NCBI GenBank assembly: GCA_964352215.1
Contig: CAYGRE010000032.1
Location: 1 to 64,000, forward strand
Direction of reading: 5' to 3'
DNA: 64,000 nucleotides
DNA from: CAWUKT01 sp964352215
Lineage (GTDB): Bacteria; Bacteroidota; Bacteroidia; J057; JADKCL01
The notes beneath the pieces were generated by a model, which was not told the origin of the DNA, did no database searches, and worked only from the letters and a program-made list of their open reading frames with translations. Positions 18,243 through 27,243 of this stretch are shown here, piece by piece. The position numbers and the translations under genes were made by a program. Positions within the stretch are counted from its first letter, which is position 1. The number at the start of each line of letters is the position of its first letter.

Positions 18243-18866
18243 TTACAACCGGTGAGGGATGAATTTCAGGATGATTTCTGCGACAATCAGGTTGGGAACC
18301 CAGCTGACCCAGGCAGAACTGGTGACAACGAATTCGTGGTCCCAATAGAGCACCGCAGAGCCTAAGGGAACATAAAGTCTAAGGGTGACCGCGGCCATGG
18401 TGAGGGCAAAACTGCGGGTGATCCAACGGACGTGACCATTGTAATCCCGGTTACGGATGGTCTCATAAGCTTTGAAGGTGGTCCAGAGCCAGAGCACGGC
18501 CATAACGGTAAATCCTAAGCTGCTGAACCAGCCGCCTTCTGCGTAGAAAGCCATGAACAAACCAGATGGTCCAGCCAGAAAAAGGATGGAAGCGATGTAG
18601 GCCTTGCCGATCTTCTTGTGCAATGCCATCCGCTTGCGGCGAAAAGATTTAAGGAACTGGAAGGGCCCCAAGATGATAGCGATCATACCACCAATGATAT
18701 GGATATAAAAGGAGGTCCGCCAGGCAATATTTTGTACAACGTCCTGCTTTTCCAGAAGGAAATTCACATCGCTGCGGAAGGAGAAGTACATGGCAGTAAT
18801 GACGAACAGAAATGCTGCCGTTACCGTCATTGCTCCCCAACCCATCCTTAGTAGTATCTTTTGCAT
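18243..18866 (-). CDS. DUF2306 membrane protein
   Basis: 207 residues with about six hydrophobic helices. Family-like features: FYIHIIGGMIAIILGPFQF, then RRKRMALHKKIGKAYI (the His-Arg/Lys-Lys-x-Gly pattern of DUF2306) and NGHVRWITRSFALT. An integral inner-membrane protein of unknown function, related to YozB-like proteins. It is transcribed away from the Fic gene. Confidence 0.82.
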   Translation of the reverse strand: MQKILLRMGWGAMTVTAAFLFVITAMYFSFRSDVNFLLEKQDVVQNIAWRTSFYIHIIGGMIAIILGPFQFLKSFRRKRMALHKKIGKAYIASILFLAGPSGLFMAFYAEGGWFSSLGFTVMAVLWLWTTFKAYETIRNRDYNGHVRWITRSFALTMAAVTLRLYVPLGSAVLYWDHEFVVTSSAWVSWVPNLIVAEIILKFIPHRL

Positions 18867-19107
18867 CGCTGTAAAAGCTTTGTTTCCAGCCTCTGGTGAA
18901 GGTTATACGATCAGAACGAACTTTTCAGAGAAAGTTACACCTGGATAGATGCATATTTTGGAAAAAAGGTTGTGAGGTGGGGGAAGAAGTTCTGAGTTCG
19001 GGTTGGAGGCCAGTTCTGAGTTCGGCTTGTCGGGGAAGTTCCAGGGGCGGATTGGCTGGGCAGTTCGAGGTTCGGCTAGTTGCTCGATATGTGTTACTAC
19101 TATTAAT
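18867..19107. other. intergenic region with short direct repeats
   Basis: No gene is supported here. AGTTCTGAGTTCGG occurs at 18988-19001 and 19012-19025 (24 bp apart) with a looser third copy near 19062. The Fic promoter region follows. Confidence 0.6.
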
Positions 19108-19193
19108 TACTAAAGTTGACTTAATTAGTAGGGAAATTGAGAGAGGGGTAGAAAAACCGGAGAGATATTACTAACTTAGGGGAAATTAGTAGG
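19106..19193 (+). promoter_or_regulatory. two identical-geometry palindromic operators upstream of the Fic gene
   Basis: TACTAA-N11-TTAGTA occurs twice: 19108-19113 with 19125-19130, and 19169-19174 with 19186-19191. Both are preceded by AT and followed by GG, while the 11-bp centres differ. The second ends 6 bp before the ATG at 19198, so occupancy would block expression. The Fic protein has a C-terminal winged-helix, making autoregulation plausible. Confidence 0.65.
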
Positions 19194-19197
19194 AATT

Positions 19198-20511
19198 ATG
19201 AAGATCCCCACTCCCCCGCCACCTACCAGAGAGATTGAGTCCGCAGAGATGATGAGGTGCTTTCTGGATCTGGAGCTTGCTGAATTTATTCGGAAGGCCA
19301 ATGAAGAGTATTATCCGTGGCATTCGTTTCGTTACAAAGATATACCGAGTGACCTTCCTCCTGAGACGGTTTGGCAGGCAGCCAAGATTGCACGTGGGCT
19401 TCACCAGGTACATTTCAAGATTGGGAGCTATCACTATCGGGTTCCATTTACTTTTACGCTGAGTGATAAGATTCACCAGCAGCTGCATATTTTCGATATG
19501 AACCTGGGAGGGAATCTGTCGGGCAAGACCCTGATTCCTGAGCGGGACAAGGACCGGTATCTGATCAACTCCATCATGGAAGAGGCCATCGCTTCCAGCC
19601 AGTTAGAGGGAGCAGTCACGACGCGGAAGGTCGCCAAGGATATGCTTCTCAAAGAGCGGAAGCCGACCAATAAGTCAGAGCAGATGATTCTGAATAACTA
19701 CCAGACCATCCAGCAGATTGTAGCCTGGCAGGAAAAGGACATTACTATTGAGGCTTTGCTTGAGCTGCAGAAGCTGGTGACAAAAGAAACCCTTGACAAT
19801 CCTGAATATGCCGGGAAGTTCAGGGACAACGATGAGGTCAAAGTCTGGGAGCCTATGTCCGGGAGGATATTGCATTCCCCCCCACCCTGCGAGTACCTGG
19901 AAGACTTAATGGTCTCTTTTTGTGACTTTGCCAAGAACGATCCTCATGGCAAGTTTATCCACCCCATAGTCAAAGCCTCTATTCTTCATTTTCTGATTGG
20001 GTATATCCACCCCTTTGAAGATGGCAATGGCCGGACAGCACGGGCGATCTTTTACTGGTACCTGGTCAAGCAGGGATACTGGTTGCTTGAGTATATGTCT
20101 ATTTCACAGATGATAAAGGAGGCACCCATTCAGTATGCCAAGGCCTACCTTTATACCGAACAGGATGAAAATGACGTAACGTATTTCATCAAATACAAGC
20201 TCAGGACGGTGGACAAGGCATTTAAAAGCCTGAAGAAATATATCCAGCAGCAGGTCAAGGAACGGAAACAACTATTTGAGCTCTCCACCGTCGATGGCCT
20301 CAATGAGCGACAGGCTTCTATCATCCGTGAGTTTATTGTAGAACCAACCAAGCTGATGACGATCAAGGAGGTGGAAAATACCTTTGGGGTGGTCTACCAG
20401 ACAGCGCGCACAGATTTGCTTGGGCTGAAGGAGCTGGGGCTTTTGCAGATGAAGACGGAGGGGAAGAAGAAGATGGTCTTCTTTCGGGGGGAGGGGTTGG
20501 CGAGGTATTAA
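19198..20511 (+). CDS. Fic family protein with N-terminal inhibitory motif and C-terminal winged helix
   Basis: 437 residues. The inhibitory motif SSQLEG (Ser133 to Gly138, pattern S/TxxxE) precedes the Fic core whose active site is HPFEDGNGRTAR starting at His271, fully conserved, so the protein should transfer AMP (or another nucleotide) to a target hydroxyl. The layout is class II (inhibitory helix in the same chain, N-terminal of the Fic core). Residues from about 375 to 437 look like a winged helix (MTIKEVENTFGVVYQTARTD). The target is unknown. It is the first gene of an accessory region and sits behind two palindromes. Confidence 0.93.
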   Translation: MKIPTPPPPTREIESAEMMRCFLDLELAEFIRKANEEYYPWHSFRYKDIPSDLPPETVWQAAKIARGLHQVHFKIGSYHYRVPFTFTLSDKIHQQLHIFDMNLGGNLSGKTLIPERDKDRYLINSIMEEAIASSQLEGAVTTRKVAKDMLLKERKPTNKSEQMILNNYQTIQQIVAWQEKDITIEALLELQKLVTKETLDNPEYAGKFRDNDEVKVWEPMSGRILHSPPPCEYLEDLMVSFCDFAKNDPHGKFIHPIVKASILHFLIGYIHPFEDGNGRTARAIFYWYLVKQGYWLLEYMSISQMIKEAPIQYAKAYLYTEQDENDVTYFIKYKLRTVDKAFKSLKKYIQQQVKERKQLFELSTVDGLNERQASIIREFIVEPTKLMTIKEVENTFGVVYQTARTDLLGLKELGLLQMKTEGKKKMVFFRGEGLARY

Positions 20512-21307
20512 ATTCTCATTTGCTGATAAAATACTTCTCCGCGATTTCGTCACATTTCTCTTCAACTTGCTTTCCATGGTTGAGCAAAAGTTGGACATGG
20601 TTGGTAAAAGGGGGGTGAGCACCGACCCCCTCGGTTGTGCGCTGAGGGGAACCCGGTTGTCTGAGAAACATAACCTGGTTCACCTGAAGGGGTAAATGGG
20701 TTAAGGTCGCCGGACAACCCATTTGGGGTCGGGAGGTCAACCCAGTTGGGGTCGGGAGGACAACCCGGTTGGGGTCGGGAGCATAACCCGGTAGGGCATT
20801 TTCCCTAACCTGGTTCACCCCGGAGCATTACCGGGTTGTCCGTGTCCCTCAACCCGGTTGAGGTCTGAGGGCAGCGAGTTGTGTCCAGCACATTACCGGG
20901 TTCCGGTCTGGGGAGAACCGACTTGTGCTGGCTGCATAACGGTGGTATGTCGCTCACATACCTCTGTTATGCAGCCAGCTCAACTGGGTTGACCGGGAGA
21001 CCACAACCGGGTTTACCGGGAAATATTACTGGGTTATGTCGCTCACATAACCCGGTAATATTTCAAGCAGTACCTACTTGGGGTTGCTGGGCAACCTGGT
21101 TCAGGTGGCCAGACAAGTTGGTTATAGGTGAAGGGCAGCGCGGTGTCTCAGGACCTGAACCCATTTGGGGTCGGAGGACAAGTCACTTATGCCTGGAGGG
21201 CAAGTGGGTAATGTGAAGCGCATTACCTGGTTCCCCGCCAACCTCAACCGGGTTGTGCTGTTTTAGAGGCGTATTTGCCGGGTTGTGCTGTTTTGGAGGC
21301 GTATTTG
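20512..21307. repeat. repeat-filled non-coding region with two related long hairpins
   Basis: About 800 bp with no supported intact gene. 20516-20600 may be the 3' remnant of a minus-strand gene (tail KQVEEKCDEIAEKYFISK). Words such as AACCCGGTT and CATTACCGGGTT recur in both orientations. A 23-bp unit is repeated at 20715, 20738 and 20761, and a 30-bp unit at 21248 and 21278. Hairpin A is 20927-20979 (14-bp outer stem, 7-bp inner stem). Hairpin B is 21021-21063 (19-bp stem with one mismatch/wobble). Both have the loop CGCTC closed by TATGT/ACATA. Confidence 0.85.
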
Positions 21308-21975
21308 CCTTAAATGTGCAATCCGCCCTACAGGCGTGGATAACGGAAAATTTAGCTCAAGAAAAGGCAGTACATGCACGCCTGAATGAAATAATTCGGA
21401 AAGCAGACATCAAGATCAATGGAGTCGAAATCCAGGAATTGAAAGAAGAAGGCTATAAGTTCCCTCCTGATTTCCCTGAGGAGAAAAAGAAGGAAATCAT
21501 TGACCGCAACCGCTTCCAATTATTTGGGGTCCACGATCTTTATGAAGACCGCAAACCAGTCGGTGAGGTCCGACTTGACTTTAAGGAAGAATCACACGGT
21601 ACCCAGACCCTTTTCCCCTTGGCCGGGCTGTTCTTAATGCAGATGAGGTTGGGAGGAACTTTATTTGTAGATGAACTGGATACCAGCCTCCACCCTGACC
21701 TGACCCGAATGCTGGTCGCCTTGTTTCAATCTGAACAGATGAATCCCAAGCATACCCAGTTGATCTTTACTACCCACGACACCACCCTCTTGGACAGTGG
21801 GTTGTTGCGCAAAGACCAGGTATGGTTTACGGAGAAGGATGAATTTGGGGAAACCGACTTCTATTCCCTTCAGGATTTCGATGGGGTGCGGGAGACCACG
21901 GCTTTTGACAAGTGGTACCATGCCGGAAAATTTGGAGCTAAGCCAAACCTGGACAAATTACTGCTATTGCTGTAA
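21308..21975 (+). pseudogene. AAA ATPase remnant (AbiLi/RloA-like), N-terminus missing
   Basis: About 220 residues of the C-terminal half of an OLD/AAA-type ATPase: signature-like ESHGTQTLFPLAG, Walker B GTLFVDELDTSLHPDL, and QLIFTTHDTTLLD. The Walker A half is absent and replaced by the repeat region; the frame can be opened only from a TTG inside the 30-bp repeat, so I call it a pseudogene. It ends in the family's usual basic-hydrophobic tail (KPNLDKLLLLL). An RloB-like start codon follows 3 bp later, the arrangement of AbiL-type abortive infection pairs. Confidence 0.82.
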
Positions 21976-21978
21976 GTC

Positions 21979-22094
21979 ATGACTAGAAAAAGGCAGCTCC
22001 TAAAATACAATATCCTTGTAGTGTGTGAAGGCAGATCCCCTCCCCCTGCCAAGCAAATTTTGAATATATTGCCAGCAAGAAGCAATATCACGTG
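21979..22094 (+). pseudogene. RloB/AbiLii-like remnant, frameshifted and truncated
   Basis: ATG at 21979 gives a typical RloB start (MTRKRQLLKYNILVVCEG), then the reading frame degenerates. In another frame the sequence resumes as NFEYIASKKQYH, like the next RloB segment, and runs in frame into the GTG used for the RecQ-UvrD gene. Only about 40 codons of a normally about 200-residue TOPRIM-type protein remain, so it is inactive. Together with the ATPase piece it is a dead defence operon. Confidence 0.68.
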
Positions 22095-25000
22095 AATCGA
22101 ATCCTGTTCCTGGACCTGGAAGCCAACAACAAGACGCACAAAATCGAGCAGGTTGGCTATGTGATAGGCAAAGAAACCTACCGGGGAGCATCGCTTGAAC
22201 CGCTGGAAATGGTGGTTGAGCAGGTGGATTGCCTCTGCGGTCACAACCTGCTGGAACATGACCTGAAGATCCTGGAGGGGTATCCCAAGCTAGGGGGCTT
22301 GCTTGCCAAAGCGGTAATCGATACACTCTTCCTTTCCCCGCTGTTTCGCCCCAACCGGGAACGCCACGCCCTCGCCAAGGACTACCACCTCTCCCTCCCT
22401 AATACCAACAACCCCCTGGCCGATGCCCGACTGAGCAAGGACCTCCTCGAAGAACTGCACGAAAATTACCTGGCCCTCCCATTTGCCAAACGGCAGATCT
22501 ACCGGTCCATCCTGCACGCCCCCCCCCCCTTTGCAGCCTTCTTCGCCCTCTCCAAAGAAGCCCTGGCTCCCTTAGCTCACTCTGAAGTCGCCTCCCTGAT
22601 CAAGGATTCATTTGCCGATATCCTCTGCATCCATGCCGACCTGGAACGCATCATCCGGGCCGCCCCCGCCGAACTGGCCTACGCCCTCGCCCTGATCGAC
22701 TCCGGCGATCCCCGGATCATCACGCCCTCCTGGCTCCTCCACCAATTCCCCAATGTCCGGTTTGTCTTCAACATCCTGCGCACCCAAAACTGCCAACAGC
22801 CGGATTGTCAATACTGCGGGGAAAAACTCGATCCCCTTGTCAATTTGAAGCACTACTTCGGCTACCCCTCTTTCCGGAGATTCGAAGGAGACGGGGAGGT
22901 CCCGTTGCAGGAGCAGGCGGTTGCCTCGGCCCTCGCCAATGTCTCCTTTCTGGCCATCTTCCCGACCGGGGGTGGCAAGTCGCTGACCTTCCAACTCCCG
23001 GCCCTGATGCGGGGCAAGGCCAAGGGTGCCCTGACGGTGGTGATCTCTCCCCTGGTGGCTCTGATGAAGGACCAGGTGGATGTCCTCCGCAAAAAAGACA
23101 TCGTCAATGCGGTTTCGATCAATGGCCTCCTTTCTCCCCTGGAACGGAGCGAAGCGATCCGGAAAGTGATCGATGGCACGGTTCATCTACTGTACATTTC
23201 CCCGGAATCTCTGCGCTCCAATACCATCCTCAAGTTGCTGACGGGGAGGCTGATCGACCGGTTTGTGATCGATGAAGCCCACTGTTTTTCTTCCTGGGGG
23301 CAGGACTTCCGGGTGGATTACCTCTACATCGCCACTTTTATCAAACTGCTCAAGGAACGGAAGGGGCTCAAAGGGTTGATTCCGGTATCCTGCTTTACGG
23401 CTACGGCCCGGCCCGAGGTGATCCAGGAAATACAGGCCTATTTCCGGGAACATTTACAGTTGGGCCTGCAATTGCACCGCACCCTTCAGCAGCGGGTGAA
23501 CCTGACTTACCGGGCGGAGGAGGCGCAAGAGGATTCAGATAAAATGGAAAAACTGGTCCTTTTGCTGTCGGAGTGCAAGGGGCCTGCGATTGTCTATGTG
23601 AGTCGGGTGCGGAAAACGGCTGAGATCGCGGAAGCCCTGGCAAAGGCGGGGATCAATGCAGCGCCCTACAATGGAAAGATGGAGAGCAAGCAGAAGAATG
23701 TGGTCCAGGATGGGTTCATTTCCGGGGAGATTGATGTGATCGTGGCGACCTCGGCTTTTGGGATGGGGGTGGACAAGGACAATGTGGAAATGGTCATCCA
23801 TTATGAGATCTCCAATTCGCTGGAGAACTATGTGCAGGAAGCAGGCCGGGCGGGGCGTGATCCTGAGAAACAGGCCAAATGCGTGATCCTGTACAATGAA
23901 AACGATCTGAACAAGCATTTTGCCCTGCTTCAGGGGACCAAGCTCAATAAGAAGGAGATTTCCCAGATCTGGCAAGGGATCAAGGAGTTCAAGAAGAACC
24001 GGATCTCGAAGTCGGCTTTGGAAATTGCCAAGGCAGCTGGCTGGGATGAAGAGATGCGGGACCTGGAAACGCGGGTAAAAACAGCTCTCAATGCCCTGGA
24101 AAATGCTGGTTTCATCGAACGGGAGCAGAATTCTCCCATGATATTTGCCACCAGCCTGATTCCGGAGAATTTTGAGAAAGCCATGGCCAAGGTAAGGGAG
24201 CATGCCCATTTATTTACCCCCAAACAACGGGACAAGACGGATCAGATTTTGCAATTTTTGTTTGGGAAGGAGGAGACGAGGGTGGATTATATGGCGGAAT
24301 CGCTGGGGATTCCCAACCGGATGATGGCGACCATTCTCAACCTGTTCAAGCAGATCGGAATTCTGGGCAATGAACAGGACCTGACTGCGACCCTTGATGT
24401 CAGTCAATCGGGAAAAAAACCAGCCAGAGAGGTATTCAGGGAGGTCGCCAAGCTGGAAAAGAATCTGCTCAACTGGCTTTGGGGCGGTGAGGTCGGGCAG
24501 GGAAGGAAGGTCAATCTGGGGCAAGCCAACCATGCGATGACTGAATTGGGGGTCCGGTCCAGCATTCCTCTGATTCGGAACCTGTTGCGCTATTGGGAAT
24601 GGACGGGTTATATCCGCAAGACTTGTGAAGTCGCTGAGACCTGGACCTATCGATTGACATTTCGCAAGGAGATCAAAGCGATTCAGGAGGAGGTTGATAA
24701 ACGGCTGGAATGGTCGGGGCGCGTTCTTGAGCACCTGATCGAAATGGGCAAGGCCCGCCGCAGGGGAAAATCCACGGAGCGGCTGGTGGAATTTTCTGTC
24801 TATTCGATCAAGCAAAGCCTGGAATTGACGGATCTACTTGGCCGGACGGCTCCCCTCCCCGATTACGAGAAGTACCTGCTGTTTCTCCACACCATCGAAG
24901 CGATCAACCTGAAAGATGGCTTGATGGTCTACTACAACCGGCTGACGATTCGCAGGAAGATCACGCAAAACCGGCGGGTGTACAACAAGGAGGATTATGA

Positions 25001-27092
25001 GGTGCTGGCCAAGCATTATGAAACGAAGGTGGAACAAATCCATATCGTGGGTGAATACGCCAAACGCTTGCTGCGCAATTATCTGGAAGCCCTGAAATTT
25101 ACCGATGACTATTTCAAACTGGACTACGAGGATTTTCTCAAGCGGTATTTTTCCCGGCGGAAGACGAACATTCGGCGCCCCTTGACAGAGGAGAAGTTTC
25201 AGGAGATATTCGAGCAATTGTCAGGGGAGCAATTACAGGTGATGAAGGACGACCAGAGTTCCCGGATTCTGGTGGCCGCAGGTCCGGGGAGTGGCAAGAC
25301 GCGGGTGCTGGTACATAAAATGGCCTCTTTGCTGCTGTTGGAGGATATCAAGCCGGAGCAATTCCTGATGCTGGCCTTCAGCCGTCCGGCGGCAGATGAA
25401 TTCAAAATGCGCTTGCAAAAGCTGGTGCCGGGGCTGGCCCACCACATCGACATCTTTACCTACCATGGGTTTGCCTTTCACCTGGTGGGGCAACTGGGGA
25501 ATCTGGAACGCTCGGAGGACATAATGGAGACGGCGGTCCGGGCGATCCGGGACCAGGAGATTCCGCTGGAAAAGGTCGCGGCCAAGAGTGTGGTGGTGCT
25601 GGATGAATTTCAGGATGTTTCCCGGCAGGAATGGATTTTTCTCCAGGCGATCATTAAGAAGGCGGGGGATATCCGGGTGATCGCGGCTGGGGATGACGAC
25701 CAGAGCATTTATGAATTTCGGGGTGCTTCGGTCAAATATATGCGGATGCTGACCAGGAGCCAGGTGGACAGTGCCACTTATTTCCTGACCCGCAATTACC
25801 GCTCCCGCAGGAACATGGTCGATTTTGCCAATCAGTTCCTGGAATTGCTGCCCAAGGGGGACCGGATCAAGTCGGAGCAGCTTTTGATTGCGGTTCAGTC
25901 AGGTTTGGGGAAGGTTTTGTTGGCTCGGTACCGGACCGGGTATTTGTTTGAGCCGTTGGCGGAGGCGGTTGGGAGGCATTATGGGGCGGGGGTTGAGAAG
26001 CGCGGCACCTCCGGCGAGGTTGGTGAGTCGGGGGTTGAGTCAGGATTGCGGCCGGGGTCAGGTACGTCGAATTTAGGAACTACCGCTGTTCTGACAGCTA
26101 CCAATGAAGAGGCCTTGCTGATGGCGACTCTGTTACGACAAATGGGCTTGCCTGCCTTGTTGATTACCGGGCAATCGGGCTTTTCCTTGCGTCACCTGAA
26201 ACCCTTACGCACCTTTTCGGATTGGATTCTGGCGGAGGCTTCTGGGAAACTCGGGCTGATTACGAAAGAAAATTGGGAAGTGGCGCGTTCGGGATTGATC
26301 CGTGCATATCAGGGTTCATCTGATCTGGAACTGGTCCTGCGGATATTGGAGACGTTTGACCGATCGGTGGACCGCAAACACAAGTCTGATTGGTTGGAGT
26401 ATTTATCGGGGCTCCGGATCGAAGACCTCTATTTCCCGGAACGCAATAAGATCTTTGTTTCTACGATGCACAAGGCCAAGGGAAAGGAATTCGACCATGT
26501 ATTCCTGCTGCTGGACCGGTTCCCCATCGAGGAAGATGAAAAGAAACGGGTGGTCTATGTGGCGCTTACCAGGGCAAAGGCGAGTCTGGAGATCCATACC
26601 CGGCAAGCGTATTTTGATCAGATTAAGGTGGAAGGGTTGATTCGCGAAGCGGTGCAGGGAATGCCAGACCTCCCCTCCCATCTGGTATTAACCTGTGGTT
26701 TGCGGGATGTCAACCTTGGCTTTTTCAAAAAAGAATGGGTGAAGAACCGGTTGCTGGATTTGCAGGCCGGGGCGGAATTGACGCTGCTGGAGGAACCCTG
26801 GCCCAAATTGCTGGATAGTCGGTCGAAGCAGGTGGGGGCATTTTCGCGGTCATTTTGGGAACGGGTAGAGGACAAGCGGAGGGCAGGGTATGTGGTTGAG
26901 AAGATTACGGTGGAGCATTTGGTCTGGTGGCTGGACCCGGATGGGTTGGAGGAGCCTGAAGTGGTGGGAGAGGTTGAGAAATCATCCAGCAGTGACAGTT
27001 ATCTTGAAATCTGGCGGCAGCGGATGGCCAACAACCGAAAACGAGAAGTTCTGGTGGTATTACCGAGGGTGGAATTGGTAAGGACGAGTTAA
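22092..27092 (+). CDS. exonuclease-RecQ-UvrD fusion helicase
   Basis: 1666 residues from a GTG. Residues 1-125 look like a DEDD 3'-5' exonuclease (ILFLDLEAN; GHNLLEHDLKIL; NNPLADARLSKDLL). RecQ core: Walker A FPTGGGKS (about 293-300), DEAH (about 394), TATAR, and the C-lobe with TSAFGMGVDK and QEAGRAGRD. Winged-helix-like regions lie between about 610 and 1050. A UvrD/Rep (SF1A) helicase follows: GPGSGKT (about 1064), DEFQD (about 1171), GDDDQSIYEFRG (about 1200), NYRS, MHKAKGKEFDH (about 1459) and VALTRAKASL. All ATPase motifs are intact. A glycine-rich low-complexity insert lies near 1295-1335 between helicase motifs. It would process DNA; repair or phage defence is undecided. Its 5' end abuts the AbiL remnant, which probably carries its promoter. 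Confidence 0.9.
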   Translation: MNRILFLDLEANNKTHKIEQVGYVIGKETYRGASLEPLEMVVEQVDCLCGHNLLEHDLKILEGYPKLGGLLAKAVIDTLFLSPLFRPNRERHALAKDYHLSLPNTNNPLADARLSKDLLEELHENYLALPFAKRQIYRSILHAPPPFAAFFALSKEALAPLAHSEVASLIKDSFADILCIHADLERIIRAAPAELAYALALIDSGDPRIITPSWLLHQFPNVRFVFNILRTQNCQQPDCQYCGEKLDPLVNLKHYFGYPSFRRFEGDGEVPLQEQAVASALANVSFLAIFPTGGGKSLTFQLPALMRGKAKGALTVVISPLVALMKDQVDVLRKKDIVNAVSINGLLSPLERSEAIRKVIDGTVHLLYISPESLRSNTILKLLTGRLIDRFVIDEAHCFSSWGQDFRVDYLYIATFIKLLKERKGLKGLIPVSCFTATARPEVIQEIQAYFREHLQLGLQLHRTLQQRVNLTYRAEEAQEDSDKMEKLVLLLSECKGPAIVYVSRVRKTAEIAEALAKAGINAAPYNGKMESKQKNVVQDGFISGEIDVIVATSAFGMGVDKDNVEMVIHYEISNSLENYVQEAGRAGRDPEKQAKCVILYNENDLNKHFALLQGTKLNKKEISQIWQGIKEFKKNRISKSALEIAKAAGWDEEMRDLETRVKTALNALENAGFIEREQNSPMIFATSLIPENFEKAMAKVREHAHLFTPKQRDKTDQILQFLFGKEETRVDYMAESLGIPNRMMATILNLFKQIGILGNEQDLTATLDVSQSGKKPAREVFREVAKLEKNLLNWLWGGEVGQGRKVNLGQANHAMTELGVRSSIPLIRNLLRYWEWTGYIRKTCEVAETWTYRLTFRKEIKAIQEEVDKRLEWSGRVLEHLIEMGKARRRGKSTERLVEFSVYSIKQSLELTDLLGRTAPLPDYEKYLLFLHTIEAINLKDGLMVYYNRLTIRRKITQNRRVYNKEDYEVLAKHYETKVEQIHIVGEYAKRLLRNYLEALKFTDDYFKLDYEDFLKRYFSRRKTNIRRPLTEEKFQEIFEQLSGEQLQVMKDDQSSRILVAAGPGSGKTRVLVHKMASLLLLEDIKPEQFLMLAFSRPAADEFKMRLQKLVPGLAHHIDIFTYHGFAFHLVGQLGNLERSEDIMETAVRAIRDQEIPLEKVAAKSVVVLDEFQDVSRQEWIFLQAIIKKAGDIRVIAAGDDDQSIYEFRGASVKYMRMLTRSQVDSATYFLTRNYRSRRNMVDFANQFLELLPKGDRIKSEQLLIAVQSGLGKVLLARYRTGYLFEPLAEAVGRHYGAGVEKRGTSGEVGESGVESGLRPGSGTSNLGTTAVLTATNEEALLMATLLRQMGLPALLITGQSGFSLRHLKPLRTFSDWILAEASGKLGLITKENWEVARSGLIRAYQGSSDLELVLRILETFDRSVDRKHKSDWLEYLSGLRIEDLYFPERNKIFVSTMHKAKGKEFDHVFLLLDRFPIEEDEKKRVVYVALTRAKASLEIHTRQAYFDQIKVEGLIREAVQGMPDLPSHLVLTCGLRDVNLGFFKKEWVKNRLLDLQAGAELTLLEEPWPKLLDSRSKQVGAFSRSFWERVEDKRRAGYVVEKITVEHLVWWLDPDGLEEPEVVGEVEKSSSSDSYLEIWRQRMANNRKREVLVVLPRVELVRTS

Positions 27093-27243
27093 GAGAGGTG
27101 ATTGGTCCACCCTGGAGGATTGCTTCAATTTTCAGACAGCCAGGAATGCAAAGCCATGACCTTTACCCAGAAATTGTTCCCGGTAAAGAAGATGCCTTGC
27201 TAGCTTGAATCATGAATAGCTGGTCCGAAATCTATTGACAGGA

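Noticed and set aside
20927..21063. Hairpins as a retron msr-msd
   Set aside because: No reverse transcriptase is encoded in the neighbourhood.
20881..21216. 111-residue plus-strand open frame in the repeat region
   Set aside because: It is made of the AACCCGGTT-type repeats and the hairpins; no protein-like composition or family features.
22087..22094. TCACGTGA as a second parS-like palindrome
   Set aside because: Only 8 bp are palindromic and the flanks do not match parS; it is at the RloB remnant/RecQ junction.
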